Below are positions 1 through 8,741 of a stretch of 29,578 nt of DNA, in pieces (the first letter of the stretch is position 1; the number at the start of each line of letters is the position of its first letter). Origin of the DNA: an uncultured Bacteroidota bacterium (lineage in GTDB: Bacteria; Bacteroidota; Bacteroidia; Flavobacteriales; Flavobacteriaceae); NCBI GenBank assembly GCA_902628605.1, contig CACONV010000010.1, forward strand, positions 1 through 29,578, given 5' to 3'. A model generated the notes under the pieces. That model made no database searches, was not told the DNA's origin, and worked only from the letters and a program-made list of their open reading frames with translations. The position numbers and the translations under genes were made by a program.

Positions 1-2339
1 TGATTTATAATCTTAGTAATCCAAACGCAGAACAAGATTTTGAAAAATGGCTAAATAAGAGTGAGAAAAGAAGATTGAGATTAGAAAAGTTAATTTCTGC
101 AAAACAAGTCTATCAGTTAAAAAAATACAAAGTTGGATTTAATAGATGGTTACGAGAAATTGGTGAACCCCCGTCTTTATATGATTCAATTAAAGTCAAC
201 TTGACTAATAAACTTTTCAAACAATACTATGATAACCTTGGATATTATAATTCTAAATCAACATCAACCTTATCCGAAATAAAAAACAAAAAAGTAATTG
301 TCAAACATTCAATTACTACAGCAGAGAGATTTATAATTGATAGTGTTTCAAATATAATATTCTCTAAAGATATAGATTCAATATACAAAGCCAACAAAAG
401 TAAGAGCCTTTTAATCAAAGGTGAATCCTTTGAAGTAGAAAAACTTAATCTTGAAAGAGAAAGATTAATCGACTTATTTAGCAATAATGGAATCTATAAT
501 TTTCAGCAAAGAAGCATTCGTTTTAAGGCATTTAAGGACAGTAGTGGAATCGATAAAAAAATTCCAATTTTATTAGAAATAAAAAATTCCAAGATTAGAA
601 ATCAAGAATCCCTCTTAGATGTTCCTTATGTTATTAAGATAATCAAATCGCTTTCTGTGTTTGTTGACAACCCAGAACAAAACTTTGGAATTTTCACAGA
701 TTCAATTAATATTGACGGTATAAAAGTTTTTTCTGTAGGAAAACTTAAGTACAACCCTACAGTTATAAGCAATGGAATAGCTATTAAAAAAAATAATCCC
801 TACAGACTAAATGATAGAAAAAAAACCTATAATTTTTTTAATGAACTTCAAATATTCAAATACCCTTCAATAGTATATAAGGAAAATAACATTGATTCAA
901 CAAAATTAGATGCTGAAATTTATTTAGTCCCAAAAGAAAAGTTCTCACTAGGGTTTGACTTTGATTTGTCGCATTCTAATATACAAGACATTGGAGTATC
1001 TGTAGGCTCATCTATAATAAGCAGAAATATTTTCAGAGGTGCAGAAATTTTAGAATTTGGTGTGAAAGGTGCAGTTGGATCCTCCAGAGATGTAGCAGAG
1101 GAAAAGTCATCTTTTTTTAATTTGTTCGAAGTTGGTTTAGATCTTGGACTAAGAGTTCCAAGACCTATTGCACCAAGGTTTTTAAAAAGAATTTATTTTG
1201 ATAAATTTTACACTAAGACTAGAATGTCATTAGGAGTATCTGTTCAAGAGAATATTGGGTTAGACAGGCAAACATTTACTGGCAATTTTGAATATTACTG
1301 GAAGCCTGACAAAACTAGGTCAATAAATTTTAAGTTAGTTGACATAGAATATGTTGATAATAGAGCTACAAACAATTATTTTAATGTGTATAGAAATTCA
1401 TATGAACGTTTAAATAATATTTCGAAAACAATTTTTGGTTTAGATTCTACTTACTTTAATTCTGAGGATAATCTATTAATTCCGTCAGGTACTGATAATT
1501 TTATAAATGATATACTAAGTTTAAATACTAATGTTGGTCCAGAAGATGAGATTTACTCGAATATTTTAAACATTAACGAAAGGAAAAATAGATTAACTGC
1601 AAATAATTTTATCGTTGGCTCGTCTCTTTCATTTTCAAAAAATAATCAAGAAAATATTTTAGATGAAAATTTCTCTCAATTTAAATTTAAATCTGAGTTA
1701 GTTGGAAATTTACTAAGCCTTGGAATGAAACTTGGAGGTGTTCAACTAAATGAAAACGGTTATCGTGAAATTTTTAATCTCGCACCATCACAATATTTTA
1801 AAAGCGAAGTTGATTATATTAAACATTGGTCAGTTGGATTTAAAAGGGTTTTTGCATTAAGAACATTTATAGGTATTGCAATCCCATTTGGAAATTCTAA
1901 TTTTATTCCATTTACAAGATCTTATTATGCTGGAGGTTCCAACGATAACAGAGCCTGGCAAGCTTATAAACTTGGTCCTGGTTCAAGCAATAGGTTTAAT
2001 GAATTTAATGAAGCAAACTTTAAAATCGCATTTAATTTTGAATACAGATACCCAATTATTAAAAGACTAAACGGTGCCTTTTTTATTGACGCAGGTAATA
2101 TTTGGAATTTCAAAAATAATGTGTCTGATAAAACACAAGTTTTTAACAGTCTCAGAGATTTAAATGAATTAGCTATTGGATCTGGCTTTGGATTAAGGTA
2201 TGACTTTGATTATTTTATATTTAGGTTAGATACTGGATTTAAAACTTATGATCCATCTCTCAATAAAACAGATAGATGGTTTTCACAGTTGAATCTTAAA
2301 AAAGCTGTTTTTAATGTAGGAATTAACTTTCCATTTTAG
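1..2339 (+). CDS. TamL-like BamA/Omp85-family outer-membrane assembly protein (5' end cut off by the window)
   Basis: The reading frame is open from the first full codon at position 3, so the N-terminus lies outside the window; the first possible internal start, a TTG at 75, is not the true start. About 778 residues are visible. An early W..L.EIGEPPSLYD segment resembles the tryptophan/GEPP region of Bacteroidota TamL proteins, and POTRA-like alternating sequence follows. The last ~450 residues look like a 16-strand surface-antigen (Omp85) barrel, with YYAGGSNDNRAW and KLGPG matching the conserved barrel motif of the family and a terminal FPF, typical of an outer-membrane insertion signal. 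The family inserts or exports outer-membrane proteins. The usual lipoprotein signal cannot be seen because of the truncation. It could instead be a plain BamA paralogue; Omp85 membership is firm, the TamL assignment is inferred. Confidence 0.85.
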   Translation, partial: IYNLSNPNAEQDFEKWLNKSEKRRLRLEKLISAKQVYQLKKYKVGFNRWLREIGEPPSLYDSIKVNLTNKLFKQYYDNLGYYNSKSTSTLSEIKNKKVIVKHSITTAERFIIDSVSNIIFSKDIDSIYKANKSKSLLIKGESFEVEKLNLERERLIDLFSNNGIYNFQQRSIRFKAFKDSSGIDKKIPILLEIKNSKIRNQESLLDVPYVIKIIKSLSVFVDNPEQNFGIFTDSINIDGIKVFSVGKLKYNPTVISNGIAIKKNNPYRLNDRKKTYNFFNELQIFKYPSIVYKENNIDSTKLDAEIYLVPKEKFSLGFDFDLSHSNIQDIGVSVGSSIISRNIFRGAEILEFGVKGAVGSSRDVAEEKSSFFNLFEVGLDLGLRVPRPIAPRFLKRIYFDKFYTKTRMSLGVSVQENIGLDRQTFTGNFEYYWKPDKTRSINFKLVDIEYVDNRATNNYFNVYRNSYERLNNISKTIFGLDSTYFNSEDNLLIPSGTDNFINDILSLNTNVGPEDEIYSNILNINERKNRLTANNFIVGSSLSFSKNNQENILDENFSQFKFKSELVGNLLSLGMKLGGVQLNENGYREIFNLAPSQYFKSEVDYIKHWSVGFKRVFALRTFIGIAIPFGNSNFIPFTRSYYAGGSNDNRAWQAYKLGPGSSNRFNEFNEANFKIAFNFEYRYPIIKRLNGAFFIDAGNIWNFKNNVSDKTQVFNSLRDLNELAIGSGFGLRYDFDYFIFRLDTGFKTYDPSLNKTDRWFSQLNLKKAVFNVGINFPF

Positions 2340-2378
2340 TTCAATTTAATTAAATTTACCCACCAAAACACAAAGACA

Positions 2379-3455
2379 ATGTCAACTATCTTCCCAAAAG
2401 GTGTATTGACTGGAAAAGAAGTTCAGGATATTTTCAACCATGCCAAGTTAAACAAATATGCCTTACCAGCAGTAAATGTTATAGGAAACAACACAATTAA
2501 TACTGTTTTGGAAACTGCTTCGGAATTAAACAGCCCTGTAATAATTCAGTTCTCGAATGGAGGATCTCACTTTAATGCCGGAAAGGGCTTAAACAATAAT
2601 AATCAACTTGCATCCATAAAAGGCGCTATAGCCGGGGCTAGACATGTTCATGAGTTAGCAAAAAATTACTCCGCTACAGTTATCTTACACACTGATCACT
2701 GTGAAAGAAGTCTCTTACCATGGATAGATGGTCTAATTAATGAAAGTGAGTCATATTTTTCTAAAAATGGTAAACCATTATTTAGTTCGCATATGATTGA
2801 TCTTTCAAGCGAACCCCTGATTGATAATATCAATACTTGCAAAAAGTACCTACGTCGGTTAAAAAAAATTGACATGTGTCTGGAAATCGAATTAGGTGTT
2901 ACAGGAGGTGAAGAAGATGGAGTAGATAATTCTGACATTGAGACTTCTAAACTTTACACACAACCCGAAGAAGTCGCATTTGCTTATGAAAATTTGGTGA
3001 AAATAAGCGATAGATTTACAGTAGCTGCTGCATTTGGAAATGTTCATGGAGTCTACCGTCCAGGTAATGTTAAATTGACACCCAAAATTTTAAAAGAATC
3101 TCAGGACTTTATTTCAAAGAAATTTGGAGTTCCAAAAAAAACCATCAACTTTGTTTTTCATGGTGGCTCAGGATCAAGTAAAGATCAAATAACAGAGGCT
3201 ATAAGCTATGGAGTTGTTAAAATGAATATTGATACTGATCTTCAATATGCCTTTACCGAATCAATTAGAGATTACATGAATGAAAAATATGAGTATCTTA
3301 AATCTCAAATTGGAAATCCAGATGGTTTTGATCAACCAAACAAAAAATATTATGACCCAAGAGTTTGGCTAAGAAAAGGTGAAATTTCATTTAAAAATAG
3401 ACTAAAAAAAGCTTTTGAAGAATTAAACAATATTGATACACTATCTATAAAATAA
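2379..3455 (+). CDS. fbaA: Class II fructose-bisphosphate aldolase
   Basis: Cleaves fructose 1,6-bisphosphate to dihydroxyacetone phosphate and glyceraldehyde 3-phosphate, and runs in reverse in gluconeogenesis; cytosolic and zinc-dependent. The 358 residues match the length of the E. coli FbaA type. [13 protein letters not shown] carries the catalytic Asp106 and zinc ligand His107. Further expected metal and phosphate sites are the Glu of [14 protein letters not shown], the His of [17 protein letters not shown] and the His of VFHGGSGS. The long insert and C-terminal region are those of the type A class II subgroup rather than the short Gram-positive type. Start is ATG, 39 bases after the barrel protein. 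accD follows after 7 bases, so the two are probably co-transcribed. Identification is secure. Confidence 0.97.
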   Translation: MSTIFPKGVLTGKEVQDIFNHAKLNKYALPAVNVIGNNTINTVLETASELNSPVIIQFSNGGSHFNAGKGLNNNNQLASIKGAIAGARHVHELAKNYSATVILHTDHCERSLLPWIDGLINESESYFSKNGKPLFSSHMIDLSSEPLIDNINTCKKYLRRLKKIDMCLEIELGVTGGEEDGVDNSDIETSKLYTQPEEVAFAYENLVKISDRFTVAAAFGNVHGVYRPGNVKLTPKILKESQDFISKKFGVPKKTINFVFHGGSGSSKDQITEAISYGVVKMNIDTDLQYAFTESIRDYMNEKYEYLKSQIGNPDGFDQPNKKYYDPRVWLRKGEISFKNRLKKAFEELNNIDTLSIK

Positions 3456-3462
3456 TTTAACT

Positions 3463-4320
3463 ATGAGTTGGTTTAAAAGAAGTGAAAAAGGAATACAAAC
3501 AAAAACAGAGGAAAAGAAAGACATACCGAAAGGCCTTTGGTACAAAACTCCTACTGGGAAAATTATTGAAACTCAAGAACTTGAAGATAATTTTTTTGTT
3601 AGTCCAGAAGATGAATATCATGTAAGAATAGGAAGCGAGGAGTATTTTAAAATTTTATTTGATGATTCAGGATACAAAGAAATTAATGACTCTGTTACTT
3701 CGGTGGATTTTTTAAACTTTACAGATACCAAGAGGTATAGTCAAAGGATAAAGGAAGAAAAGAAAAAATCCGGTCTGACCGATGCGGTTAGGACTGCAAT
3801 TGGAAAATCTAAAGGTAAAATGATTGTAATAGCCTGCATGGATTTTAGATTTATTGGTGGCTCAATGGGTTCTGTAGTAGGGGAAAAAATAAGTAAATCT
3901 ATTCTTTATGCAATAGAAAATAAGATACCCCTATTAATAATTTCAAAATCTGGAGGTGCTAGAATGATGGAAGGGGCCTTTTCATTAATGCAAATGGCAA
4001 AAATTAGTAGTTTCTTAAATCGTCTTTCTGAGGCAAAAATCCCTTATATTTCCTTATGTACTGATCCTACATTTGGAGGAACTACTGCATCTTTTGCAAT
4101 GCTAGGGGACATTAATATTTCTGAGCCAGGTGCCCTTATAGGTTTTGCCGGACCAAGAGTTGTAAAAGACACTACAGGAAAAGATTTGCCAGAAAGTTTT
4201 CAAAAAAGCGAGTTTTTATTAGAAAAAGGTTTTTTAGATTTTATATCCCATAGAAAAAATTTAAAGGACAAGATTAATTTATACTTAGATTTAATTCTTA
4301 ATAAGCCTGTCAGGATATAA
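3463..4320 (+). CDS. accD: Acetyl-CoA carboxylase carboxyltransferase subunit beta, without zinc-ribbon cysteines
   Basis: With AccA (not in this window) it moves the carboxyl group from biotin on AccB to acetyl-CoA, giving malonyl-CoA for fatty-acid synthesis. The 285 residues contain the crotonase-fold carboxyltransferase signatures [28 protein letters not shown] and [15 protein letters not shown]. In the E. coli protein an N-terminal four-cysteine zinc ribbon is present; here the aligned positions are Thr29, Gly32, Ser47 and Asp50 (WYKTPTGK and VSPEDEYH). Only two cysteines exist in the whole protein, both in the catalytic domain, so no such zinc site can form. I recall this as usual for flavobacterial AccD, so it is probably a functional lineage form, not a broken gene. 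ATG start 7 bases after fbaA. Confidence 0.96.
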   Translation: MSWFKRSEKGIQTKTEEKKDIPKGLWYKTPTGKIIETQELEDNFFVSPEDEYHVRIGSEEYFKILFDDSGYKEINDSVTSVDFLNFTDTKRYSQRIKEEKKKSGLTDAVRTAIGKSKGKMIVIACMDFRFIGGSMGSVVGEKISKSILYAIENKIPLLIISKSGGARMMEGAFSLMQMAKISSFLNRLSEAKIPYISLCTDPTFGGTTASFAMLGDINISEPGALIGFAGPRVVKDTTGKDLPESFQKSEFLLEKGFLDFISHRKNLKDKINLYLDLILNKPVRI

Positions 4321-4340
4321 GAAATTTGTAAATTTTAATT

Positions 4341-4348
4341 TATATTTG
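4341..4348 (+). promoter_or_regulatory. Bacteroidota-type -7 promoter element (TATATTTG) for rpsO
   Basis: TATATTTG is an exact match to the Bacteroidota primary-sigma -7 consensus TAnnTTTG. It lies in the 47-base spacer between accD and rpsO, 19 bases before the rpsO ATG. No well-placed -33 TTG is visible: the TTTG at 4325-4328 is only 12 bases upstream, shorter than the usual spacing. The predicted start of transcription, a few bases downstream, gives a leader of about 15 bases. Confidence 0.6.
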
Positions 4349-4367
4349 CATTCCTAGAGATTCAATA

Positions 4368-4637
4368 ATGTACTTAACTAAAATAAAAAAAGAAGAAATT
4401 TTTAAAGAAAATGGTTCATCTAAAAAAGATACTGGTTCTGCAGAAGGACAGGTAGCCCTTTTTACTTACAGAATAAATCATCTCTCTCTACATCTTAAAA
4501 AAAACCCAAAGGATTTTAACACTGAAAGATCACTTGTAAAATTGGTTGGTCAAAGGAAAAGCCTTTTAGATTACCTAAAAAATAAAAATATAGATCGTTA
4601 TCGTTCTATAATTAAAAAACTTGAATTAAGAAAATAA
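4368..4637 (+). CDS. rpsO: 30S ribosomal protein S15
   Basis: Primary binder of the 16S rRNA central domain, and part of a bridge to the large subunit. The 89-residue length is exactly that of the family. The conserved features are visible: the early DTGSAEGQVALFTYRI stretch, the NHLSLHLKKNPKDFNTERSL helix-loop with its rRNA-contacting His and Asp, and the GQRKSLLDYLK..NIDRYRSII C-terminal helices. It has its own likely promoter and sits 70 bases before pnp, the widespread bacterial rpsO-pnp order in which the two are often linked in expression. Start ATG, fixed by the conserved N-terminus. Confidence 0.97.
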   Translation: MYLTKIKKEEIFKENGSSKKDTGSAEGQVALFTYRINHLSLHLKKNPKDFNTERSLVKLVGQRKSLLDYLKNKNIDRYRSIIKKLELRK

Positions 4638-4707
4638 TATTTAACTGATTAAATTTCATTGACATACCTCTACTAAACAACATTCTCAAGGTATAAAATG
4701 AAAGACT

Positions 4708-6834
4708 ATGATTCCAAAAACATTTACAGAGGAAATCCATTTAAAAGATGGAAGAAAGATTATTTTAGAAACCGGAAAACTAGCTAAACAAGCCCACGGC
4801 TCTGTTATGGTCAAGACTGGTAATTGCATGCTACTATGCACAGTGGTGTCAAATTATAATTCTGCACAAGTTGATTTTTTGCCTTTGACAGTAGATTACA
4901 GAGAAAAATTTGCATCTGCAGGAAGATATCCCGGAGGTTTTTTTAAAAGGGAGGCCAGACCCAGTGACGGGGAAATTTTAACTATGAGGTTAGTTGATAG
5001 AGTCTTGAGACCTCTTTTCCCATCAGATTACCACAATGAGGTACAAGTTATGATTCAACTTATGTCAAATGACCCAGATGTTATGCCAGACGCTTTAGCA
5101 GGCCTTGCGGCTTCAGCGGCGATTCAGTTGAGTGATATTCCCATCGAATGTCCAATATCAGAAGTAAGAATTGGTAGAATAAACGGAGAATTCATTATAA
5201 ATCCAAACAGGGAACAATTGACAAATTCTGACATTGACATGGTAGTTGGTGCATCTGAAGATTCCGTTATGATGGTAGAAGGAGAAATGAAGGAATGCTC
5301 TGAAAATGAAATGATTGATGCTATCAAAATTGCTCATGATGCAATTAAAAATCAAATCAAGGCCCAATTTAATCTTGTTAAAAAAGCTGGAGCAAAAGAA
5401 ACACGAGAGTATGAACTTGAGGAAAATGATGATGAGCTTTATCAACAAATTTTAAAAAAAGCCTATCAAAAATGCTATGATATAGCTAAAAAAGGAACTA
5501 AAAAAGATGAAAGATCGAAATCGTTTAATGAAGTAAAAGATGAAATAATTGAAATATATTCAGACCCAGACAACGAAGATGAAGATGAAAGACTTTATTT
5601 AGTTAAAAAATACTTTTCTAAAGTTCAAAAGGAAGCAGTCAGGGAATTAGTTTTAAGTGAGGGTTTAAGGCTTGATGGAAGATCAACCGATGAAATTAGA
5701 CCAATATGGAGCGAGGTAGACTATCTACCATCCACGCACGGATCTTCTATTTTTTCTAGGGGGGAAACACAATCCTTAGCAACTGTCACTCTTGGTACTT
5801 CAAGAGAAGCAAATCAAATCGATATGCCATCTTATGAAGGAGAAGAAAGATTTTATCTTCACTATAATTTTCCGCCCTTTTCAACAGGAGAAGCTAGACC
5901 TCTGAGAGGAACTTCTAGAAGAGAAGTAGGCCACGGAAATTTAGCCCAAAGAGCACTAAAAAACATGATACCCGATGATTGCCCTTACACCGTAAGAGTA
6001 GTAAGTGAAATTTTGGAATCGAATGGGTCATCATCTATGGCTACAGTCTGTTCCGGTACGATGGCTTTAATGGATGCTGGTGTTAAAATAAAAAGAGCTG
6101 TATCAGGAATTGCAATGGGGCTAATTTCTGATGGAAAAAGACACGCTGTTCTTAGTGATATTTTAGGTGATGAGGACCATCTTGGAGATATGGATTTTAA
6201 AGTTACAGGTACTACAGAAGGAATTACTGCCTGTCAAATGGATATAAAGATAAAAGGTCTGTCATATGAAATATTAACAAAAGCTCTCAACCAAGCTAAA
6301 GACGGGCGTCTACATATTTTAAAAAATATGTCAAAAACAATCAGTCAGTATAATAGTTCTGTAAAGTCTCATGCTCCTAAAATGGTTACATTGAGAATTC
6401 CAAATGAGTTTATTGGAGCAGTAATTGGTCCTGGTGGTAAGACAATCCAAGAAATGCAAAAAGATACAGAAACAACAATTGTTATTGAAGAAGATGGTGA
6501 CGAGGGAGTTATTGAAATTTTAGGTGTTAATCAAGACAAAATAGATTCAGCCATAAAAAAAATAGATAACATTACTTTCAAACCTAAACAAGGGGAAATA
6601 TATGATGTTAAAGTAATTAAAATACTTGATTTTGGAGCAGTAGTTGAATTTGTGCCAGGTAATGAAGTATTATTACATATATCTGAAATATCTTGGGATA
6701 GAATTGATAATGTAACCGATGAAATTAACTTGGGTGATGAATTTCAAGTTAAATATTTTGGAATTGATCCAAAAACGAGAAAACCCAAAGTTTCTAGAAA
6801 AGTACTTCTTCCGAGACCAGACAGAAAGAATTAA
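4708..6834 (+). CDS. pnp: Polyribonucleotide nucleotidyltransferase (PNPase)
   Basis: Degrades RNA 3' to 5' by phosphorolysis and can run in reverse to add tails; trimeric, cytosolic. The 708 residues show two RNase PH-type domains separated by an all-helical part (about 210-310, strongly charged here). The second core carries [21 protein letters not shown], with the catalytic/metal Asp residues, and [20 protein letters not shown], the phosphate and RNA-binding stretch. A KH domain follows at about 562-624, with the GxxG-type loop [11 protein letters not shown], then an S1 domain at about 625-700 ([22 protein letters not shown]). The tail ends a few residues after S1, shorter than in some relatives. 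ATG start; rpoD begins 69 bases downstream. I saw no promoter I would defend in the 70 bases upstream. Confidence 0.97.
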   Translation: MIPKTFTEEIHLKDGRKIILETGKLAKQAHGSVMVKTGNCMLLCTVVSNYNSAQVDFLPLTVDYREKFASAGRYPGGFFKREARPSDGEILTMRLVDRVLRPLFPSDYHNEVQVMIQLMSNDPDVMPDALAGLAASAAIQLSDIPIECPISEVRIGRINGEFIINPNREQLTNSDIDMVVGASEDSVMMVEGEMKECSENEMIDAIKIAHDAIKNQIKAQFNLVKKAGAKETREYELEENDDELYQQILKKAYQKCYDIAKKGTKKDERSKSFNEVKDEIIEIYSDPDNEDEDERLYLVKKYFSKVQKEAVRELVLSEGLRLDGRSTDEIRPIWSEVDYLPSTHGSSIFSRGETQSLATVTLGTSREANQIDMPSYEGEERFYLHYNFPPFSTGEARPLRGTSRREVGHGNLAQRALKNMIPDDCPYTVRVVSEILESNGSSSMATVCSGTMALMDAGVKIKRAVSGIAMGLISDGKRHAVLSDILGDEDHLGDMDFKVTGTTEGITACQMDIKIKGLSYEILTKALNQAKDGRLHILKNMSKTISQYNSSVKSHAPKMVTLRIPNEFIGAVIGPGGKTIQEMQKDTETTIVIEEDGDEGVIEILGVNQDKIDSAIKKIDNITFKPKQGEIYDVKVIKILDFGAVVEFVPGNEVLLHISEISWDRIDNVTDEINLGDEFQVKYFGIDPKTRKPKVSRKVLLPRPDRKN

Positions 6835-6903
6835 GAATAAAATAAATTTCAAATTTGTAACAAACAAGTTTTTTTTTCGTAATACTAATATAACCCCTTT
6901 TTT

Positions 6904-7767
6904 ATGAGACAATTAAAAATAACAAAACAGGTAACTAATAGAGAAACTGCTTCACTAGATAAGTATCTTCAAGAGATAGGAAAAGTTGATTTGATTACAG
7001 CCGAACAAGAAGTTGAGTTGGCTCAAAGAATTAAAAAAGGAGACCAGATTGCGCTTGAAGTGTTGACAAAAGCTAATCTAAGATTTGTTGTTTCTGTTGC
7101 TAAACAGTACCAAAACCAAGGTTTAACTTTACCTGATCTTATAAACGAAGGTAACTTAGGACTAATTAAAGCAGCAAAAAGATTTGATGAAACAAGAGGT
7201 TTTAAATTCATTTCCTATGCCGTCTGGTGGATTAGACAATCCATATTACAAGCACTTGCTGAACAATCGAGAATTGTTAGACTGCCATTAAATAAAATAG
7301 GATCTATAAATAAAATCAATAAAACTTTTGCTTTCCTTGAGCAAGCTCACGAAAGAGAACCCTCTGCTGAAGAAATTGCGAAAGAATTAGATATGACTGT
7401 TAATGATGTTAAAGAATCTCTTAAAAATTCCGGAAGACATGTTTCTATGGATGCTCCCTTAGTTGAAGGTGAGGATTCAAATCTTTATGATGTTCTTAAT
7501 AGTGGTGAATCCCCAAATCCGGATAGATCTTTGTTGCATGAATCGCTTAAAACTGAAATTGAGCGAGCCCTGGAAACGCTTACACCTAGAGAAGCTGACG
7601 TTGTTAGACTTTATTTTGGTCTAGGAGAACAACATGCAATGACCCTAGAAGAAATAGGAGAAACTTTTGATCTTACAAGAGAGAGAGTAAGACAAATAAA
7701 AGAAAAAGCAATAAGAAGACTTAAACATACATCTAGAAGTAAAATACTTAAAACTTATTTGGGTTAA
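6904..7767 (+). CDS. rpoD: Primary RNA polymerase sigma factor, short Bacteroidota SigA type
   Basis: Directs RNA polymerase to housekeeping promoters. The 287 residues start almost directly at region 1.2 ([20 protein letters not shown]) and lack the acidic region 1.1 and long spacer of E. coli RpoD; this is the normal form in Bacteroidota, not a truncation. Region 2 runs about 55-125 with the DNA-melting and -10 recognition part [21 protein letters not shown]. Region 3 runs about 130-200. Region 4 has a helix-turn-helix at about 246-272 ([20 protein letters not shown]). The last residues are KILKTYLG. This is the factor expected to read the TAnnTTTG boxes seen at rpsO, tesB and the 22809 gene. 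rpe follows after 14 bases, probably in the same transcript. Confidence 0.97.
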   Translation: MRQLKITKQVTNRETASLDKYLQEIGKVDLITAEQEVELAQRIKKGDQIALEVLTKANLRFVVSVAKQYQNQGLTLPDLINEGNLGLIKAAKRFDETRGFKFISYAVWWIRQSILQALAEQSRIVRLPLNKIGSINKINKTFAFLEQAHEREPSAEEIAKELDMTVNDVKESLKNSGRHVSMDAPLVEGEDSNLYDVLNSGESPNPDRSLLHESLKTEIERALETLTPREADVVRLYFGLGEQHAMTLEEIGETFDLTRERVRQIKEKAIRRLKHTSRSKILKTYLG

Positions 7768-7781
7768 TTCCGTATTTAGGT

Positions 7782-8432
7782 ATGTCAAATATTGTCGCAC
7801 CATCAATTTTATCTGCCGACTTTGGAAATTTAGCAACTGACATCTCAATGCTCAACAGTAGTGAAGCGGATTGGTTACATATAGACGTTATGGATGGTCA
7901 CTATGTACCAAATATTTCCTTTGGTATGCCAGTAATTGATAGCATTAACGCTATTTCAAATAAACCGCTGGATATTCACTTAATGATATCAAAACCGGAA
8001 AGGTATATCGAAAATTTTTTAAAATATAACACCAAAGTATTAACTATCCATTTGGAAGCTAGTAGACACCTTCACCGAACAATTCAAGAAATTAAATCAA
8101 AGGGGGTTATGGCAGGCGTAGCAATCAACCCACACACAGATGTCAATCATTTAAATGAGATTATAAATGATATTGACTTAGTTTGCGTAATGAGTGTAAA
8201 CCCAGGGTTTAGTGGTCAGAATTTTATTGAAAACTCATACAATAAAGTTAAAAAACTAAAGAAATTAATTCTAGAAAGAAAATCTAAATGTAAAATTCAA
8301 GTTGATGGAGGGGTCAACATAACAAATGCAAAAAAGCTTATTGAGTTCGGCGCTGACGTACTTGTAGCTGGAAACTTTATATTTAAATCAGATAATCCTC
8401 ATAAAAATATTAATTCACTTAAAAAAATTTAA
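7782..8432 (+). CDS. rpe: Ribulose-phosphate 3-epimerase
   Basis: Interconverts ribulose 5-phosphate and xylulose 5-phosphate in the pentose phosphate pathway. The 216-residue TIM barrel has all four metal ligands: His33 and Asp35 in HIDVMDGHYVPNISFG, His66 in LDIHLMI and Asp175 in QVDGGVN. Asp35 and Asp175 are also the proton-transfer pair. The phosphate loop MSVNPGFSGQ and the late VAGNFIFK stretch are intact. It lies 14 bases after rpoD, an association common in flavobacteria. Its stop codon overlaps the stop of the opposite-strand DUF3467-like gene by four bases, so there is no room for an ordinary terminator between the converging transcripts. Confidence 0.96.
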   Translation: MSNIVAPSILSADFGNLATDISMLNSSEADWLHIDVMDGHYVPNISFGMPVIDSINAISNKPLDIHLMISKPERYIENFLKYNTKVLTIHLEASRHLHRTIQEIKSKGVMAGVAINPHTDVNHLNEIINDIDLVCVMSVNPGFSGQNFIENSYNKVKKLKKLILERKSKCKIQVDGGVNITNAKKLIEFGADVLVAGNFIFKSDNPHKNINSLKKI

Positions 8433-8737
8433 GCCTCTCCTTTAGGACCAAAGTTTATTGGAATATTTTTATTTTCTTTAATTTCAATTTCACCTGATGT
8501 TTGCTCAAACCTTGATATATTTTCATTTAATGCATAATTTAACCTTTTAGCGTGCTCAGGAGTTAAAATGACTCTAGACTTAACCTTAGCCTTCGGGGCA
8601 CCAGGGGTTATTATAACGAAGTCTAAAATAAATTCTGATGATGAGTGATTAATAACCACGAGATTGCTATACACCCCGTCAATAGTAATGTTATCTAATT
8701 CTAGATCTATTTTTTTTTTGTTTGACTCCTTGGTCAT
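8429..8737 (-). CDS. DUF3467-like small conserved protein downstream of rpoC
   Basis: A 102-residue soluble protein with no signal peptide or membrane segment. It has a charged, lysine-rich N-terminus, then a predicted beta-rich middle (GVYSNLVVINHSSSEFILDF) and the run VITPGAPKAKVKSRVILTPEHAKRL leading to a helix. These match my recollection of the DUF3467 family, whose members sit directly after rpoC in many Bacteroidota; its function is not known to me. The start ATG is 4 bases after the rpoC stop, so it is almost certainly the last gene of the rpoBC transcript. That position suggests, but does not show, a role with RNA polymerase. Its 3' end overlaps the end of rpe by four bases. Confidence 0.82.
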   Translation of the reverse strand: MTKESNKKKIDLELDNITIDGVYSNLVVINHSSSEFILDFVIITPGAPKAKVKSRVILTPEHAKRLNYALNENISRFEQTSGEIEIKENKNIPINFGPKGEA

Positions 8738-8741
8738 AAAT

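Noticed and set aside
1876..2070. 64-codon frame inside the TamL-like gene
   Set aside because: It is an alternate-frame shadow of the conserved barrel sequence.
4657..4700. TTGACA plus TATAAA before pnp, looking like a sigma-70 promoter
   Set aside because: The spacing is about 27 bases, far from 17, and Bacteroidota promoters do not follow that consensus.
6840..6903. Possible promoter in the T-rich spacer before rpoD
   Set aside because: No TAnnTTTG box at a suitable distance; the AT-rich sequence alone is not evidence.
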